Below are positions 26,001 through 41,000 of a stretch of 64,000 nucleotides of DNA, in pieces. The stretch is from Leptidea sinapis (lineage: Eukaryota; Arthropoda; Insecta; Lepidoptera; Pieridae): assembly GCF_905404315.1 (NCBI RefSeq), contig NC_066292.1, forward strand, positions 10,664,001-10,728,000, written 5' to 3'. The notes beneath the pieces are model-generated. The model ran no database searches. It saw nothing but the letters and a program-made list of their open reading frames with translations, and was not told the DNA's origin. The position numbers were made by a program, and so were the translations under genes. Each line of letters opens with the position of its first letter. The stretch's first letter is position 1.

Positions 26001-29000
26001 TGTTTGATATTCGTCATTTTGGCGTTGTTGGCCATGTAGCGAGAGACTGCGGTACTAAAAATATTGAAGACAACCTCAGCAAACATCGATAGATTGTGGG
26101 AAAATATTTATCAAAGAAAATTGTGTACTTTATTACGTTGATTCTTGAAGTATAAATAACACGGAAAACGAATAAAATTAAGTCAAAATGTAAAAATACT
26201 TCAGAGTATTGCACGTTCCTTCGCAGCCATTTGTATTACGTCAAAATTAGTTTTAAGGACGCCCGCGAGTGGCTTCATATAGGCACAAAAAATTTGCTGT
26301 CAAATATATTGAACAGCCTGTCAAGTGGTATTTATACAGGTCAGTGGGTTAAGACGATTAGACAATTAACAGACATATACGGTGCAACTAGTTTACGTTA
26401 GTGATATTCATAGTATTATGTCCTATTACCATAGGTAATAGCAAAATACCTTTTGCTATGGAGAAATACAAACGATATTAATAAGAAAAAAATAAACATT
26501 TCAACTATTGCCTCTTAATATATTAACAGTGCAGTAGCTGTATCATGATGCACTGTAAAAAATATAGTATTATGCGAGTATAGTATTATGCGAGCATATT
26601 ATCAAAAATATACTTTTACATTATAACAATTACACATTATAACTTTAATTTATATTTCATTACCAAAATAAACGTTGGTATTAACCAATCAAATAGCAAA
26701 TCATGGTGACACCCTAAACAAACTACAGACGAGTAATTAATTTATATTTTGACTTGATTCTTCAACACCTATTTTTCTGCCAATGTATAACAAAACATAT
26801 ACCTACATCAAAACTACTACTAATAAAGTACCTCCTTCTTTTGTATCCTGAAACACCGCCGCTGAAAACGGTCCAAACCCAGCATTGTTAAACGCTGACA
26901 GAGATACTGCATATCTGAAAATTAGAATTAAATTATTATTTTTTGTGGAGTTTCGTAGTAAAATATTATAATGCAATCTCTGTGGAAAAGGTTATAATAA
27001 ATTATGAGGTTATTAAGCAAAAATTAATACAAGAAGCCTTTATTGTTATTCTTCGCAACATCAATTATTTTTCTTATAACCTAATAATATTGCACTTGTC
27101 CTTGCGACATAGGCAACCTGGAAGTACTCCATCTTCATCTCCGGGTCCGGCTCCGGATCCGGGTTAATATTAATATCTACTCTGGTTCTTCTATCTTTTA
27201 AAAATTATCCTCCCACCTTCTTAATTGCCTTTTCCCCTTTCTTAGCTTCTCGTCTCTAGGATACCATTCCGTAAAAGTCTTTGTCCATTTTCCATTCTTT
27301 TTTCTCAGAATTTCTCCAGTTCATTTCAACTTTATCTTTCGACACATCCGTGTACGTTTTTGAATTTCGTCGTAGTCCGACTCTTTATGTTCTGTAACCT
27401 TGGTCTGGTCTTTTAACTCGTATAACTCGCTTCTTTCTATTGCATTAGGCACGCTTTAATTGTTTAAGAGAGGTGGTCCATTAGAGCTCTATTAAGTTTT
27501 ACTGCTCTATATACATACATAGATCTACACGACAAGAACTGATTTTTTTTTTAAATGTTTATGTCTTTATTTAAATAGCCATTTAATAAAAGATTTTGAA
27601 ACAATAAAGTTATTTAAATAAATTTACCTAGTCCAAAATAAATAGTAAATATTAATAACAGATATTAATAACAGGTCGTATCTCTGAGATGATCACAGTA
27701 TTATTGTACTATACACATTAGTTTGTAATTCATTGCATCACAGACATCTAGGAGATAACTATATTAATTAAGCAAATAGCACTAGAACATACTAACCATA
27801 AAAATAGGTAAAAAGGTGAAATAAAACCCTGCATATTTAAAATATTCATTTACCTTGTATTTTTCAAGAGTCCACCAATTATTGTTTCTTGTTTTCCTGA
27901 CTGTGTTGACAAAAGCTTTATCAGTTTTGTGTTAGCTTCATCTGTAATAAACCAAAAAATATTTTGGGTAATGATTATAGTTTTATTAATACTATTTTAC
28001 GATAAAACAATTAACCAGATGTTATTAAAATTTCTTGACTAAGCAACTTGTTAGAAATGTAGTTTTGTGAATGAACTGTCAAGGAATAATGTGGCTTTAT
28101 AGGAATATGTGAGAAATGAAGCAGATGATCGCATTAAGCAGGATAATATGCCTATAACAATAGAAATAATATTACTCCACTTGATTCCCATTTTGCCATT
28201 GCTTCAATGCAATTTTGGGTAGCCCTGTCTGATAGCTACTAATAAGACCTATTGTGATAGTAATGATAGTCTTTCCAAAAAGATATGAAACGTGTACACG
28301 TTGCATATCTATGGTGCTTAATAGGTGAATACATACGTATTGAACTACTATATTCACATAAAATATTCAAACAGTCTCGAATCACTGAGGCTCAGGATTG
28401 AGAAATGTAATCGAGTCCGCAATGCCCTTTTATGGTCGTAGCTAGGATGTATAAATTTCCCCATTTAATCCTACTGTCTCTACATGTAGAATTTTTGTTA
28501 GAAGTTTGGATTAGGGTATTGGAGTGGGTTCAAATCGGAGTTTTAAATAACGTGTTTCATTATTACATAATTAAAAATAACATTTTATTAGGATCCTCAG
28601 AACGTTAAATGTGATTTTAAATCCTATTTAGAATTAAAATATTTGAATTTGAATTTGTGAAGCTCTTCTTCTTTTAGTATATGTACTGTAAAGCATTCTA
28701 CTTTACCAGTGGCCAATTTATTACATCTAGATGTAGTAGCAGTAAAAAATGCTGTATGAGAATTGTTTTTTCTGCCGAAAAAAAAGCGCCACGAAAAGGT
28801 GCACCTTGTGTATTCTTGGATTTTGGTATGAAGGGTGTGGAAATAAGCGGTGAAGTAATAAGAGGTAATGAGACATTTCATCTATGTCCAGGGGCATTGA
28901 TTGGATAGCATGGCGTTGCGTAGAAAATGATTCAAGGTGTGATCACACCTTGAATCATTTTCATCCTTTAATTCTAAGACGGTACAATATTAATACCCCT

Positions 29001-32000
29001 ACGAAACCACTCATTTGTTCTCATATTTCATTAAAAAGAGCGGCCGGCTAAAGTCTGTTGTGATATGATCGTAGTCACATCACATTGTCGTAAGTCTTAC
29101 TTAGGCCGTTTTGTGATGTATCATGATATTGATATACCATGTGGATTAGATCGTGTTATAACATTTATAGGCAGATATATCCGCTTTATATCAGGTGGGT
29201 CATCTGCTTGGTACGGCACATTAAAAAAGGATCGTATACAACATGGAAAATATTAAATTATTAAAACTTTCGTGAGACATTATTAAATTATTTACTAATA
29301 CGGCGTTCCTCACGTTTTTGTCGGTAACGGTACCGACTAGTTTCGGACCATTCGGTGGTCCTTCATCAGGGTGAGCGTGGTGGGTTCGTGTTAACGTCCC
29401 ACCTCTTACTGCAGACTTGAGCTTGTAGTGCGCGGCTGGACAGGGTGCGGGGGGCGGGGGGCGCAGGGTGCACCGGTGATGACGAGCATGGTATCACTGA
29501 CACTGTATCATTGTTAGTGTCAATGGGTGCACAGAACTAGTCGGTACCGACACCGACAAAAACGTGATTAATGCCGTATTAATAAATAATGGAAAATATT
29601 GTACTTACCCGTTCCAGCTATTTGTGGAACTGCCTTTATTTGATAGCCGGTTATATGACCGTTATGTGTGTGTAAGTGAGGTGGCTGCCACGATACTATC
29701 AGCTCTCCTGCAGTCTCACTCTGCGATACGATCACGTGTTGAGGGGATGAGGAGGGAGCTGTGAAAAGTGAAAAATTATTTCCTCACTTGGAGTTTGCAG
29801 TTTACTCATTAAGAATTGATTTTGAGTAACAGCAGCCAGTGTTGAAAAGCAGGAATTCTATTTTCGTATCCGAAATAACCGGAGTATCCGTAAATCAACA
29901 ATCACTACGTACCTATTATGGCCGTATAAAAATACTAGCCGTTCCCGCCCGCTTCGCTGTGTGAATTTGAAAAGGAAGGAATGTTGGAACTCGGAAAATA
30001 AGTAACCATAACCCATCTAGGATAAATTTCGAATCGAATGTAGTTTCACGTCGACAGGATTAGTGGTTTAGGCGTGATTGAGCCTCAAACAAATACCATT
30101 TTCATTATATTTATATATAATATCAAAATAATGACGTTTTGTACGTTTTCAAAATATTATTCAGTTACGTCATCAAATTAATAAGTAGCCAAATAGTTAG
30201 TAAAATCATTACGTTTTGCAATGTATTTAATTAATATTTTATGGGTCTGTCACAATTATAATTATTTTTGTATTCGTTGTTGTCTAATTACTGAAAAAAT
30301 CGGTTTTTGTTTGAAAAATAATACCTTTGTTTCATAATATATAGAGCGTAGTCTATAGTAAATATAGATTTACTATGTAACAATTTAAGACGGAAATCTA
30401 CACGTAAGTGGTCATTGTCCTTTCACTATAAAAACATATCCAATATATAAAATTCTCGTGTCATGCTGTTAAACATTGAACTCCTCCAATACAGCTTGAC
30501 CGATTCTTATGAAATTTTGAGAGCAGGTCTGAGAATCGGACAACATCTATTTTTCATCCCCCTAAATGTTAAGGGTGGTCCACACGATTTTTTTATTTTT
30601 ATTTTTTTGACATTTTTTTTAATTTGTTTGATTATGAGTCAGCATTAAAAAAATACATACAACTTAAAATTTTCACCCATCTACAATCAACAGTTACTTT
30701 TGTATCGCGATTTTAATATCGGCAATACAACGTTTGCTGGGTCAGCTAGTTCTATTATATATATTTAAAGAAGATGAAGAAAAGTGGTCTAGTTGACCAA
30801 CCAACGTCAGGGAGTTGAATTTGGGTGTCGGGCGGTGTGCACACGCATTGGAAACATTCACTCACTCACTTAGAGTTTTTCCCTAACCCACCAGAAGAAG
30901 AATAAGTTAAATTACCTTCTTCAAGCGTTGTAAAGTGAACAGCGGGAGTGAAGCGGCTTGTTGCGACTTCGTTGATTGAAGCCACTCTCACAGCATAAGT
31001 GTTAGCCGGGTGAAGATTCTGCATTATGAAGACCTGGTTGTCTTTGCTGTGGAGAAAAAAAAAGAGGAGATTTATAAATGATCCATAATATAAAGAATCA
31101 TATTATTATAATAAATTATTTGCCCTAAAATGCGTAATGATAATATGCTTATCTTATAGTAAAGTTTAAATTAAATTTAACATTTTTTTTATGAGATTGA
31201 ATTCCCCTGAAAGCCAACCGCACGTTATAACATAGTTGGATATTATTTATTATTAAAAATACACGGCTTAAATTATTAAATTTAAATTGGATTACTCATG
31301 ATTCATAGAAATTGGTACCGACTATTTTCGGAAAAGGACCACAGTCAGATATCACCGTGAAACCCTAGTGAAGGACCTCCGAAGGGTCCAAAACTAGTTG
31401 GTACCAAAACTATGAATCGTTAGTAAATCCGATCGAAGGTGTATTAAAAAAATAGAAGACTGAACAAAAATTAAGTAATCCTCAATTGGAATATTTTTTA
31501 CATAAGGGATCAGTATATTTTGTATTATCATAACATAATATATAGTATCATAATATATTACTGCATTTTAAAGAAAGTATTTATATTTTACATGGTCACC
31601 TTATTGAAATATATTGAAGTAAGCACCTATGTATGTTTGTAAGAAAATCAGTTTTTTGTATTCAAATTCAAATATTTTTATTCAAAATAGGATGTGAAAT
31701 CATTTATTGAAAGTCAAAAAACTACCACCCATTCCAAAATAAATGCCTCAGGCCTGAGAAGAATGGGCGCAACAACCTCAGTGGGTTTTTTTTTTTCATC
31801 AAAAATATTTTTTACAATTAAAGTAACATTGTACAATTAAACTTATTATTTAATAGCCTGAGGGCGGTCGCTCCATTCCCAATCTGTGATATCATTAAGA
31901 AAGTCATTTATGTTATAGTAACCTTTACCACACAAACGTTTTTTAACAATTTTTTTGAATAACGTAATACTTTACGACACGAGAATTTTATATATTCGAT

Positions 32001-35000
32001 ATTCCTCACCTAGTAATATTCATAGAGATAGCGGTATCCCACCGAGTGTCAGTGATATCGACATGAGAATATTGCACCGTGTAGTGTTCACTGGTGCCTC
32101 GCCAGGAAACTCTGGCAGAACGGGACTGTATGGAGTCCACGTGAAGATCCGATGGTGGAGTCGGAGCCTCTGAAAGATAATATTTAATTTATTTTATGAC
32201 GCCATTTGACAGAGCAAAGTGCCGTTGTTGATTGTTTTTTTTTTTGAGAAATGAGCTGTCACACTCGGCTATTTAGTTCTGGTTCGGGTAAAGTTGGCTC
32301 GACTCAACTAAGGGAGCACAATCAGGATAAAATTAATAGGTGTAACTAATAAGTTACGTAAGGCCTCCACGCAGTGCCGGATTAAGCAAGCGCGGAGCCT
32401 TAGCAAATTCTTTCAAAGAGCCCTGTGCCGTTTCACGCTTTTGTACCATGAAGTACACCCAGGTAGTGGTGAGTGGGGTTAAATTAGTCAGTACCTCCGC
32501 GACGATGGGTCCTGCGCCGACATCTCGTCATCCATGCTATTCTGGCGATCTTTTTTTAATGAAAATAAAGGACAAGACGAGCAGGACGTTCAGCTGATGG
32601 TAATTGATACGCCCTGACAATTACAATACAGTGTCGCTCAGAATTATTGAAAAACCTAAAAATTCTGAGCAGCAGTACAACTGCGCTCGTCACCTTGAGA
32701 CATAAGATGTCAAGTCTCATTTTACCACTTATTACACTAGCTACGGCGCCCTTCAGACCGAAACACAGTAATGCTTACACATACTGCTTCATGGCATAAA
32801 TACCCATAATCTAGTTTGTATCCAAAGGAGCTTCCCACTGGTAATCTGGACCAGATTATAACCCCATCTTGTGGAGGGTCCACCAACACTGCGTCTTCCG
32901 GTACGTGGTCACCATATCCATAGCGTTAGATGCAAAGTTCTATGGGATCCTCATAAAGATACATTACAGGGCACTTAGTCTGGTGAATACGAAGTAAAAG
33001 AGACGCGACATTAACATATCTTGAAAGTGCAAGATTAGTATTATAAATGGGTTATGTTGAACCTGTATATTGATTAATTAATAAAGCGGTCTGAAAGGCG
33101 CCGTAGCTAGTGAAATTACTGGGCAAATGCGACTTGACATCTTATGTCTCAAGGTGACGATAGTTGTAGTGCCGCTCAGAATTTTATGTTTCAATAATCC
33201 TGAGTGGCATTGTAATCGTGCATTGTATTGGGCAGGGCGTGTCAATTAATTAATTATATTACCTGATTTAAAGGAGTTCCAATAAGACTCATGCCACTAC
33301 AGGCATAAGTTTTTGACCCAGATCAACAAAGATAGATTTTAAATGTGAAACTTACCTAATACAGTAACAAACATATTGAAAACTGCTGTTCCGTACGGAT
33401 TGCTCGCCTTACACTGGTACAATCCTCCATCGTGAACTGTTTCTACTTGGGACAAATATAAGGTACTTGTCAAGCCTGATTCTGTCTTCTCTTCTGAGAT
33501 TGTGTGCCTTAAATTATAATATTTTATATTTATTTCAAATACTTACTTTGTCTATAGTTCTATACTTATATAATTAAATATCTGCAAATATCTGCCCAAA
33601 TATCTGCTACGCGCTCGTAGCTGTTATGTGTGCTACGATGCGTTTCTCGTATCTCGAGACATCTCGTTGGACTATAATTATTGTATTCGTAACTTTTACA
33701 CTCCGAACAAAATAATTAATGAAGAACCAGTTCCTATTCTTGTACGAAATTCTCATGACAATCTGCACTGCGACGTCGCATCTCAGCATTCGTTGTTAGT
33801 TGTGCTGATGGGATCTACCGCGAAGATTACGCCTTAACTTGCTTTAAGCGCCATGTTTATACAATATTTTTTATTAATTATGCTTAGTAACTAATATTAA
33901 ACATGATCAAATAAATTTACCTAGTAGCCAGTTTAAAATAAAAAGCAAATGCAATTCAATTGGTTTTGCACTAAAAATTCTTATCATTTAAAATTGTGTT
34001 AAAGGCAAATATTTAACTACAAGTTTTTGTACAAGTAATATACTTTCTAGAATATTTGAAGTGAAAACATTTTTAGGCTGAATACTTTCTTTTGCATTGG
34101 AATAGAATGAGCTGTTACGTTTCGCTGTGTCGCTTGTTCATACCTAAATTCAGCTTGAGAAAACTAAGGGTGATTAACTGATTAAAGTTTTCACTTCTAG
34201 TCGTTATCTAATAATCTAAGTCGTAGGAATCTATGTCGCAACATAAAATGGGCTAAAGTGTATCTTAATGCTATACAACAACCACACGTCACCTATTATC
34301 CTATTTATTAAATGTCGAATCCTTAAGACTGGTCCACATATAACGAACGCTGAAGGAAGCCTATAGAATGAAACAGATATTTGTGGTGAGCATAGATTTA
34401 TAATATACTAGTATAAACTGTCAGGTGGTCTTTACACTAGTATAATATAGACTGATAATAATAATAATATAATATTGACACAATTTAACACAAATGATCT
34501 TGCCCCAAATAAAGCATAGCAAGAATAAAACACAGCTAGTGTTATGGGTTGCAAGACAACGATATATTTAATACAATATACTTACTTCAACATACATAAA
34601 TACATATAAACATCCATGACTCGGAAACAAATATCAATATTCATCTTATAATTGATGCACCTACCAGGATTCGAGTCCGGGATCTCTAGTTTAGTAGGTA
34701 GGATCGCTAACCACTCGGTTATTTACAGGTATAATGCGTGACCAATTTTGATTTGTCAATTTGTGCATTATCTAGTTCAATATTCAAAATACTAAGGATC
34801 TAAATCCAAGCGTGGTTGTCTGTTTACGACTTGTGAATCAAAATTGGTTACAGTAACCATAGATTCACTTATCTTTTCTATTTTGCTGTATCTCTATTAG
34901 AGATGTTATTACGAGGTGATTGAAAAAAAAATTTAACAAAAAAACAACCGACTTCAAAAACACTATTCCAAGACAAAAGATATAATATGCACTAAAAAGT

Positions 35001-38000
35001 ATAAAAAAACATACCAACGAATTGAGAACCTCCTCCTTTTTTGAAGTCGGTTGAAAAGAAGGGAGATATGTAAGTACATTTCGTTCGCCATTGTGATTTG
35101 TACAGGGACATGAGAAGATTTAAGATTGGCAGTGTAGAGAATACATAGAAGACGTGTCACCAAACACAAACGGTGTATTAATTAATCCGTAAGAATTTTA
35201 TCACACAGAGCAGTGGTGATCTTGATAATAATAAGTTCACTTATAATCTATTAATAATCGTATCTGCTGTTAGAACGTAACCGTTGCCGATTATTGAAAA
35301 AAAAATACTAACACTGTCTACACTCTACAGAAACCAGGGGCCGCAATAACGACATCTACTGGCGGGTAGCTCGGTGTCATAACCGAGTGAGCGGCCCCTA
35401 TCCTCTCGCAAGCACTCAGTCTGCAATATACCGTCTGCCACGCACACTCGTGGAGACACTCCGACGCCTGCGTCCACGATACTGACGGAAACCGTATATC
35501 AACACAACACTCTTAATAATTACCTGTTATGTATATCGATATGAATCTTTCCATGAGTCCATTGAATACTTAGTGGATGGTCTCCGTAGGATTTGCATTC
35601 CAAAGTCAGGGGCTGGTCTATCAGTACAGTAATATTTGACGAGGACGTTTCAAAATGGGCTGGCTCTAAAAAATAATGAATACCATAATTGTCTAATTTT
35701 ATTTATTATTTTTTGACATGTTAATCCATCAACATTATAATACATAGAGTACAGACGCTTATAAAGGGGGAAGGCTTACAGATATTACAAAAATAGATCT
35801 TTGATCAATTCACAGTAGCCAGTAGTGATTGTTCACGGTATGCTGTTACCTGACCAATCACGATGTGTTGTGATCACTAACTGGCCAATAAGCATTCAGT
35901 ATCCGCGCCCGCTCACCTCAGTTGGTTGACTGAATGGGTTGCCATGCGAATATTTTTTTTTGGAAAAAGAGATGAGATGGGCAATTCAATTCAACTCAGG
36001 GTGATATGTCCTGTCCGTTACAATGCAGTAGCACTCATGATTCTTGATTGAACTTATAATGTTTTTAGTAATTTAGTTCCTTCCAGCCTTCAAACTACCT
36101 AGTATGGTGGACTACCAAGCCACAATTCTGTGCAAATAATCCTCCCTATCGTATCGGTCAGATATCAGAATCACAACATAATATCATAATTGGTCGGGCC
36201 ATAATAACTGGCTACTGTGTATATACATAAGATCTATGTTTTTTATGTGGTATCTGAAATAATTCGCCATTTATTAGGTGTCTACAGTATTATAAGGTCG
36301 ATGACTTAAAACCTTAAATGCCTGCAACAGGAGCGTTCCTGAACTCCTTTTCTCTAGCAATGAAAGAGGGTATAGGTTACGGCAGCAAATTACCATCGTC
36401 CATAAATTATTATTTAAATTCAATATTGGATAATTGTATCACTCATATCAAATTTCAATATCCAATACATGCAATAAAATCCACGCTGCAATCATTGTGA
36501 TAAAAATGACAAGAAATACCAACTATTCACTGATATCCAGATAGTTTTGCTCAGAGGAACCCCGACTCCATTCTCGATGTTGCAAGAGTACATGCCCTCG
36601 TCAGACAACGACACCTCCTCAATCACCAGAGTACCATTCGCCAGGCTCAACACTCCCCCTGCAAGCTCCAGCACAGGTTGCCATGTTCCCAACGTTCCTG
36701 GAAATTTGAACTTACGTTGTATGCCGCGACTAAAGTAAGGCTAAATACGCGCATTTAATTTAATGAAACATTCTAAATTCATAACTTATTGGAACTGAAC
36801 AACAGCAATAAAAGACAGGATCGGTTTAAAGAACTTTATTTCTCATTAAGACAGTCGTCACTTACATGAGAACATTAAATCAGTGAATGAGAGGCGAATT
36901 TGCTCGTTGCTGGTTTTTAAGGCGGTGGTCCAAGATATAGGTGTAATTCTGACTTTTCGCACCTATACTCAAGATATTGTATCTTTTTTCTTCCTTATGT
37001 AACGCCTTCCAATTGGCCATCTCGCGATTAGTCAAAATATAGCAAAATTACTATTTATGAATTTAACTTTAAGGTTCTGTGATATCGATATGGAAAGCCC
37101 TTTTATGCTTCTACCAGCTGGCATAGTGTAGGAACAATAGCAATAACTAATAACTTATAGTGAACATGTGGTGGAAAAAATTCTTCGTGCCAGCGAGTCA
37201 GAAGAGGAAAGTGTTGCATCTCCTTTTCTCTGCCTTTATCTTATAAAATACGTCTGTGTAGTCACATTGAAAGTAATTTTAATTTGGAGGAAATCGTTAA
37301 GACATTTGCAAAATCTATAAAATATACAAAGCCTATAAAATATACAAATCCTATAAAACTAGCAACCTACAACGATAACAAAAATATAATCACCAGCATT
37401 ATTTCTCATGCATAGTAAGGTTTTTTTTTGATAATCTTGTTGTCCAGAAGGCAACTGTAAGGAAAAAGATAAATACCCTTCTGTCTGGTAAAAGCTTTGA
37501 AATATCATATTTTATATTTTATTCAGAATAGACGAGTAGAGGCGCCCGTGACTTTCTCCGCGTACTTAATTTTACCACGTATACGTACCCGAGACAAGTC
37601 AACCGTACTTCAAATCATCTGCTTATAGTCCTGAACTTTATACATATTTGGTCGAAATTTCAAGGATCGAGAGATGAACAAAAATTTAAGTATATTTAAT
37701 GTTCTATGTAAAGTTAAAAAATAACAGAGAAAAAAGAAAAAAAACAGATATATCGATTAGAAGGAACGTATTCTACGGTGTTTTTTACCATCTTTCTTCA
37801 TCCAGTGAACCTGTGGGGTGGGATAGCCACTAGCGCTGCATGAAATAGTGCCCTGACTGCCCAGTAACAACGAGGAATTTGAAGGTTCTAGAAGCCATTT
37901 TGGAGCAACTGGAAAAAGAGATGGTATAACACGAAAATTAAATTGAATACCTGCTTGTATTTGTAAAAATATCTAAAAGCATAATGTTGAAGAAAAATAA

Positions 38001-41000
38001 GCTTTCTTTTTTAAATTTATGATATTAATTATTTCACAGATTACTTTTTATACATTGGATTCTACAAACTTCCCTGAGAGTTAAGTTACAGATGTCTATT
38101 TCTAAGTGGAGAGAACCGAGTTTATTATTAAAACAAATGTTAATACAATATTTTTTGTCTATATTCGATACTACCAATTTCTAAATCAAAAAAATCATTC
38201 ATTCAGTTCGTAAAGTTTTGTAATTAAAATATTATGTTTGTCAAGTTGACATAATATATGTATGGTATTGGGATTGGGTGGGCCACCCTGTATATATATA
38301 TGTATACAGGGCGTCCCAAACTTATGGGACATGAAGGGAAAGTACTTTAAATATCGTAGATAGGGTATTTTACTGAAAGAAGACTTTATGTTATTTTTAA
38401 AAGTTAGTAATTCTGCATTCAAAGATTTTCTAAAAACTACTTGCCTCATCTGGGAGTCGTATCACGCTAGGTTGTCATAGTATTACGCTAGGTCGGATTT
38501 AGGTCGTTTTCTGATATGTGATGCGATTTAATAAAATCAATGTTTTGGTGATTTTTGTTTTGCATGCCTTGACTTGACATCACTGTCTCATCAATAAAAT
38601 GGAAGTACGTTCTTAGTCCATGAATCTCGTTGCATTTGCTTGTTCCTTCACTGATTCCAATAACAAAGAGTAATACAATTGTTCGATAATATGAAATACC
38701 TTTAATGTAAAGATCAGTGGATTTATTGACAGCTGCCACGTGATTGGTCGCGACACAGGTGTACGTCCCACAGTGCTCTAACGCAACGCGCTTTATCACC
38801 ACGGCGCTGAACGATTCCGAATTCCGTTCTACAATCTGAAAATATGATAAACTGTGAAAAAAACTCGTCCACGCGGCCTCCTACAGCGTCAACCAATCTT
38901 TACTAGATGCCGCTCTAGACCCTACCGGGGCATAAACATTAAAAATTACTGACAAATTATTTACTCATAAGCAAATCAATGTAAGTAAATATGTATGTGT
39001 ACGTTCCAATTTCTTTAATGTTTGGTCTTCAGGTCGTTACGATATGAGTGCCTTCAAAAAAGCGCGTATCTTAAGAGCGTTGCCGGTCTTTAAGTAATTA
39101 ATATTAATAATTCCTTTATTATTGAGAAGCAGCGAGCGATAGAGAGAGACAGCATGAGCAGCCGTGGTCACAGACCATCAGGTGATATCAACGTAACTCG
39201 TTTGCCTTCTTTTAGTCAGGTCACTCGTAACCATTAAAGTCAAGATGCCAGATTTTGAATTCTTCTTCTTCAAAGTCTGTGCACGTCTACTATTTTCTAA
39301 AACAACTATATTTCAGTAATGAAATGATGTAAAATAAGCTGTAGCAGATAATATTATTGTACTTATAACAATCTTATGTCAATTACGCGCCAAAACACTA
39401 TTAAGTGTCATGGCGGCCGATTATGACGTCACGCTTCAGAAATAATATAATAATATGATAATAATATAATATTGACACACTTTTACACAAATTATCTTGC
39501 CCCAAACTAGGCATAGCATGTAATCGATGATAACACGTAAATTAAACAATGAAAACTTTAGGCGAAGTGGTGAAGATTAATGAGAAGTGACGCCATTAAT
39601 ATTTCAGCCGATTGCCATCTCTTACGCTTTTATTTTATTCAATATCTTTGCTATCCCAATATAATCAAAACCGGATCTAAAATATTAACACTGGATTTAA
39701 AAATGGGCTGGGAGTTTTTTACCAGTTCCTCTCCCCCTTTACGAACTGATGTAACTTCATGATATTTACCAAGTGTTGTTGCAATATGTTATGTTATTGT
39801 CACTTCCTATGGTGAATAATAAAGTTCTTATTTAGATATATCTTGACAAATAAATATACCTTTAAATGACTCGAAATTCGTTTCCCGTCCTTCAACCACT
39901 GAAAGTAAATCGGCAGATCTCCGCTTCTCACGTTGCAATAGATATTCACAATCTGTCCTTCTTGAATGTTGTTGGCCAGCATCAGGTCTTCAATCACGGG
40001 AGCTTCTACTACCTGCACATCGAAGGTCCTCCTCGCCATTTCACCAGAAGGGCTGGTGACTACACAAGTGTACTGGTCGTTGTCGTTCACTTCGGTGATG
40101 TGAAGGGTTCCCTGAATGTTGGTAATACTGCGTTTGTAGCGGAACAAATCCGAGGTGATGATCTTGCCATTATGCTCCCAGTCGATTTTACTGAAAATTA
40201 TTTTTTCTTTTTTTTTTAATATTTAATAATAACGTATACGTATATGGAAATGTAGAATTGTTGCCCTCCCCCCAGTTGTACTAATAACTGATAATTGATA
40301 AATATTGTTTAAATATATTGTTATATAGGTATATAGATAAATGTTGTATAAATATAGTTCTTTTCTTCTAAAAATATACAAATAATTAATGAAATTAATG
40401 TTCTAAAGTTTTCATTCATTATTATTAGTTAAATTTAAAAAAAGTTCATCTTAAGGTGTTGTCTTATTTAGTTAGAAGCCTCATAACATTGAGTGTCATG
40501 TCCAGTCACAGTCAAATATTTTAATTCAGAGAAGAATTTTGAATTACTTATTGAACAACACAATCTTTAAAGTATACTTAGATTTTGCACTAAACTTAGT
40601 GCAAAATCTAAAGTAAACTTACTTACGTAAGATTTAGCTGAGTGTACGATTAGCATAAACCTTGATTTGCTATTTATAGTCATTTGACAACCCAGATTAT
40701 GCTTAGCTTCAGCTAACACCTTAATGCAGAAGGATCACTTTTATTTGCCCTAATCTGAACTCCGTGTAATTTGACTACTACTGGCATCACCGATGCGGGT
40801 ACTTTAAAAATTCTAACGACTCTTGTGATGATGCAGAGAATTGTTGATTTTGTTCGGCTTTAGTCTGAGTTCTTCCTAAGATATCGTTATGGTGGACTTA
40901 GCTCGCTATTTATGCAATGTTTATGATACGGACTACAACTTAACTAGCTAGGAAGTCTGAGTAAAGTTTAAGTAAGCTCAATAGATCTTAGTTTAAGTTG

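Noticed and set aside
35330..35480. GC-rich island in a Dscam-like intron, considered as an alternative exon
   Set aside because: No frame gives Ig or FN features and splice sites do not fit the phases. A GGGGCCGC/GCGGCCCC inverted pair suggests a repeat.
38262..38310. Inverted CCCTGTATA/TATACAGGG pair near 38.28 kb taken as a transposon end
   Set aside because: The TA-rich symmetry is short and no partner end was found; too weak to list.
39866..40219. 117-codon + strand open frame
   Set aside because: Antisense shadow of the well-supported Ig6/Ig7 exon.
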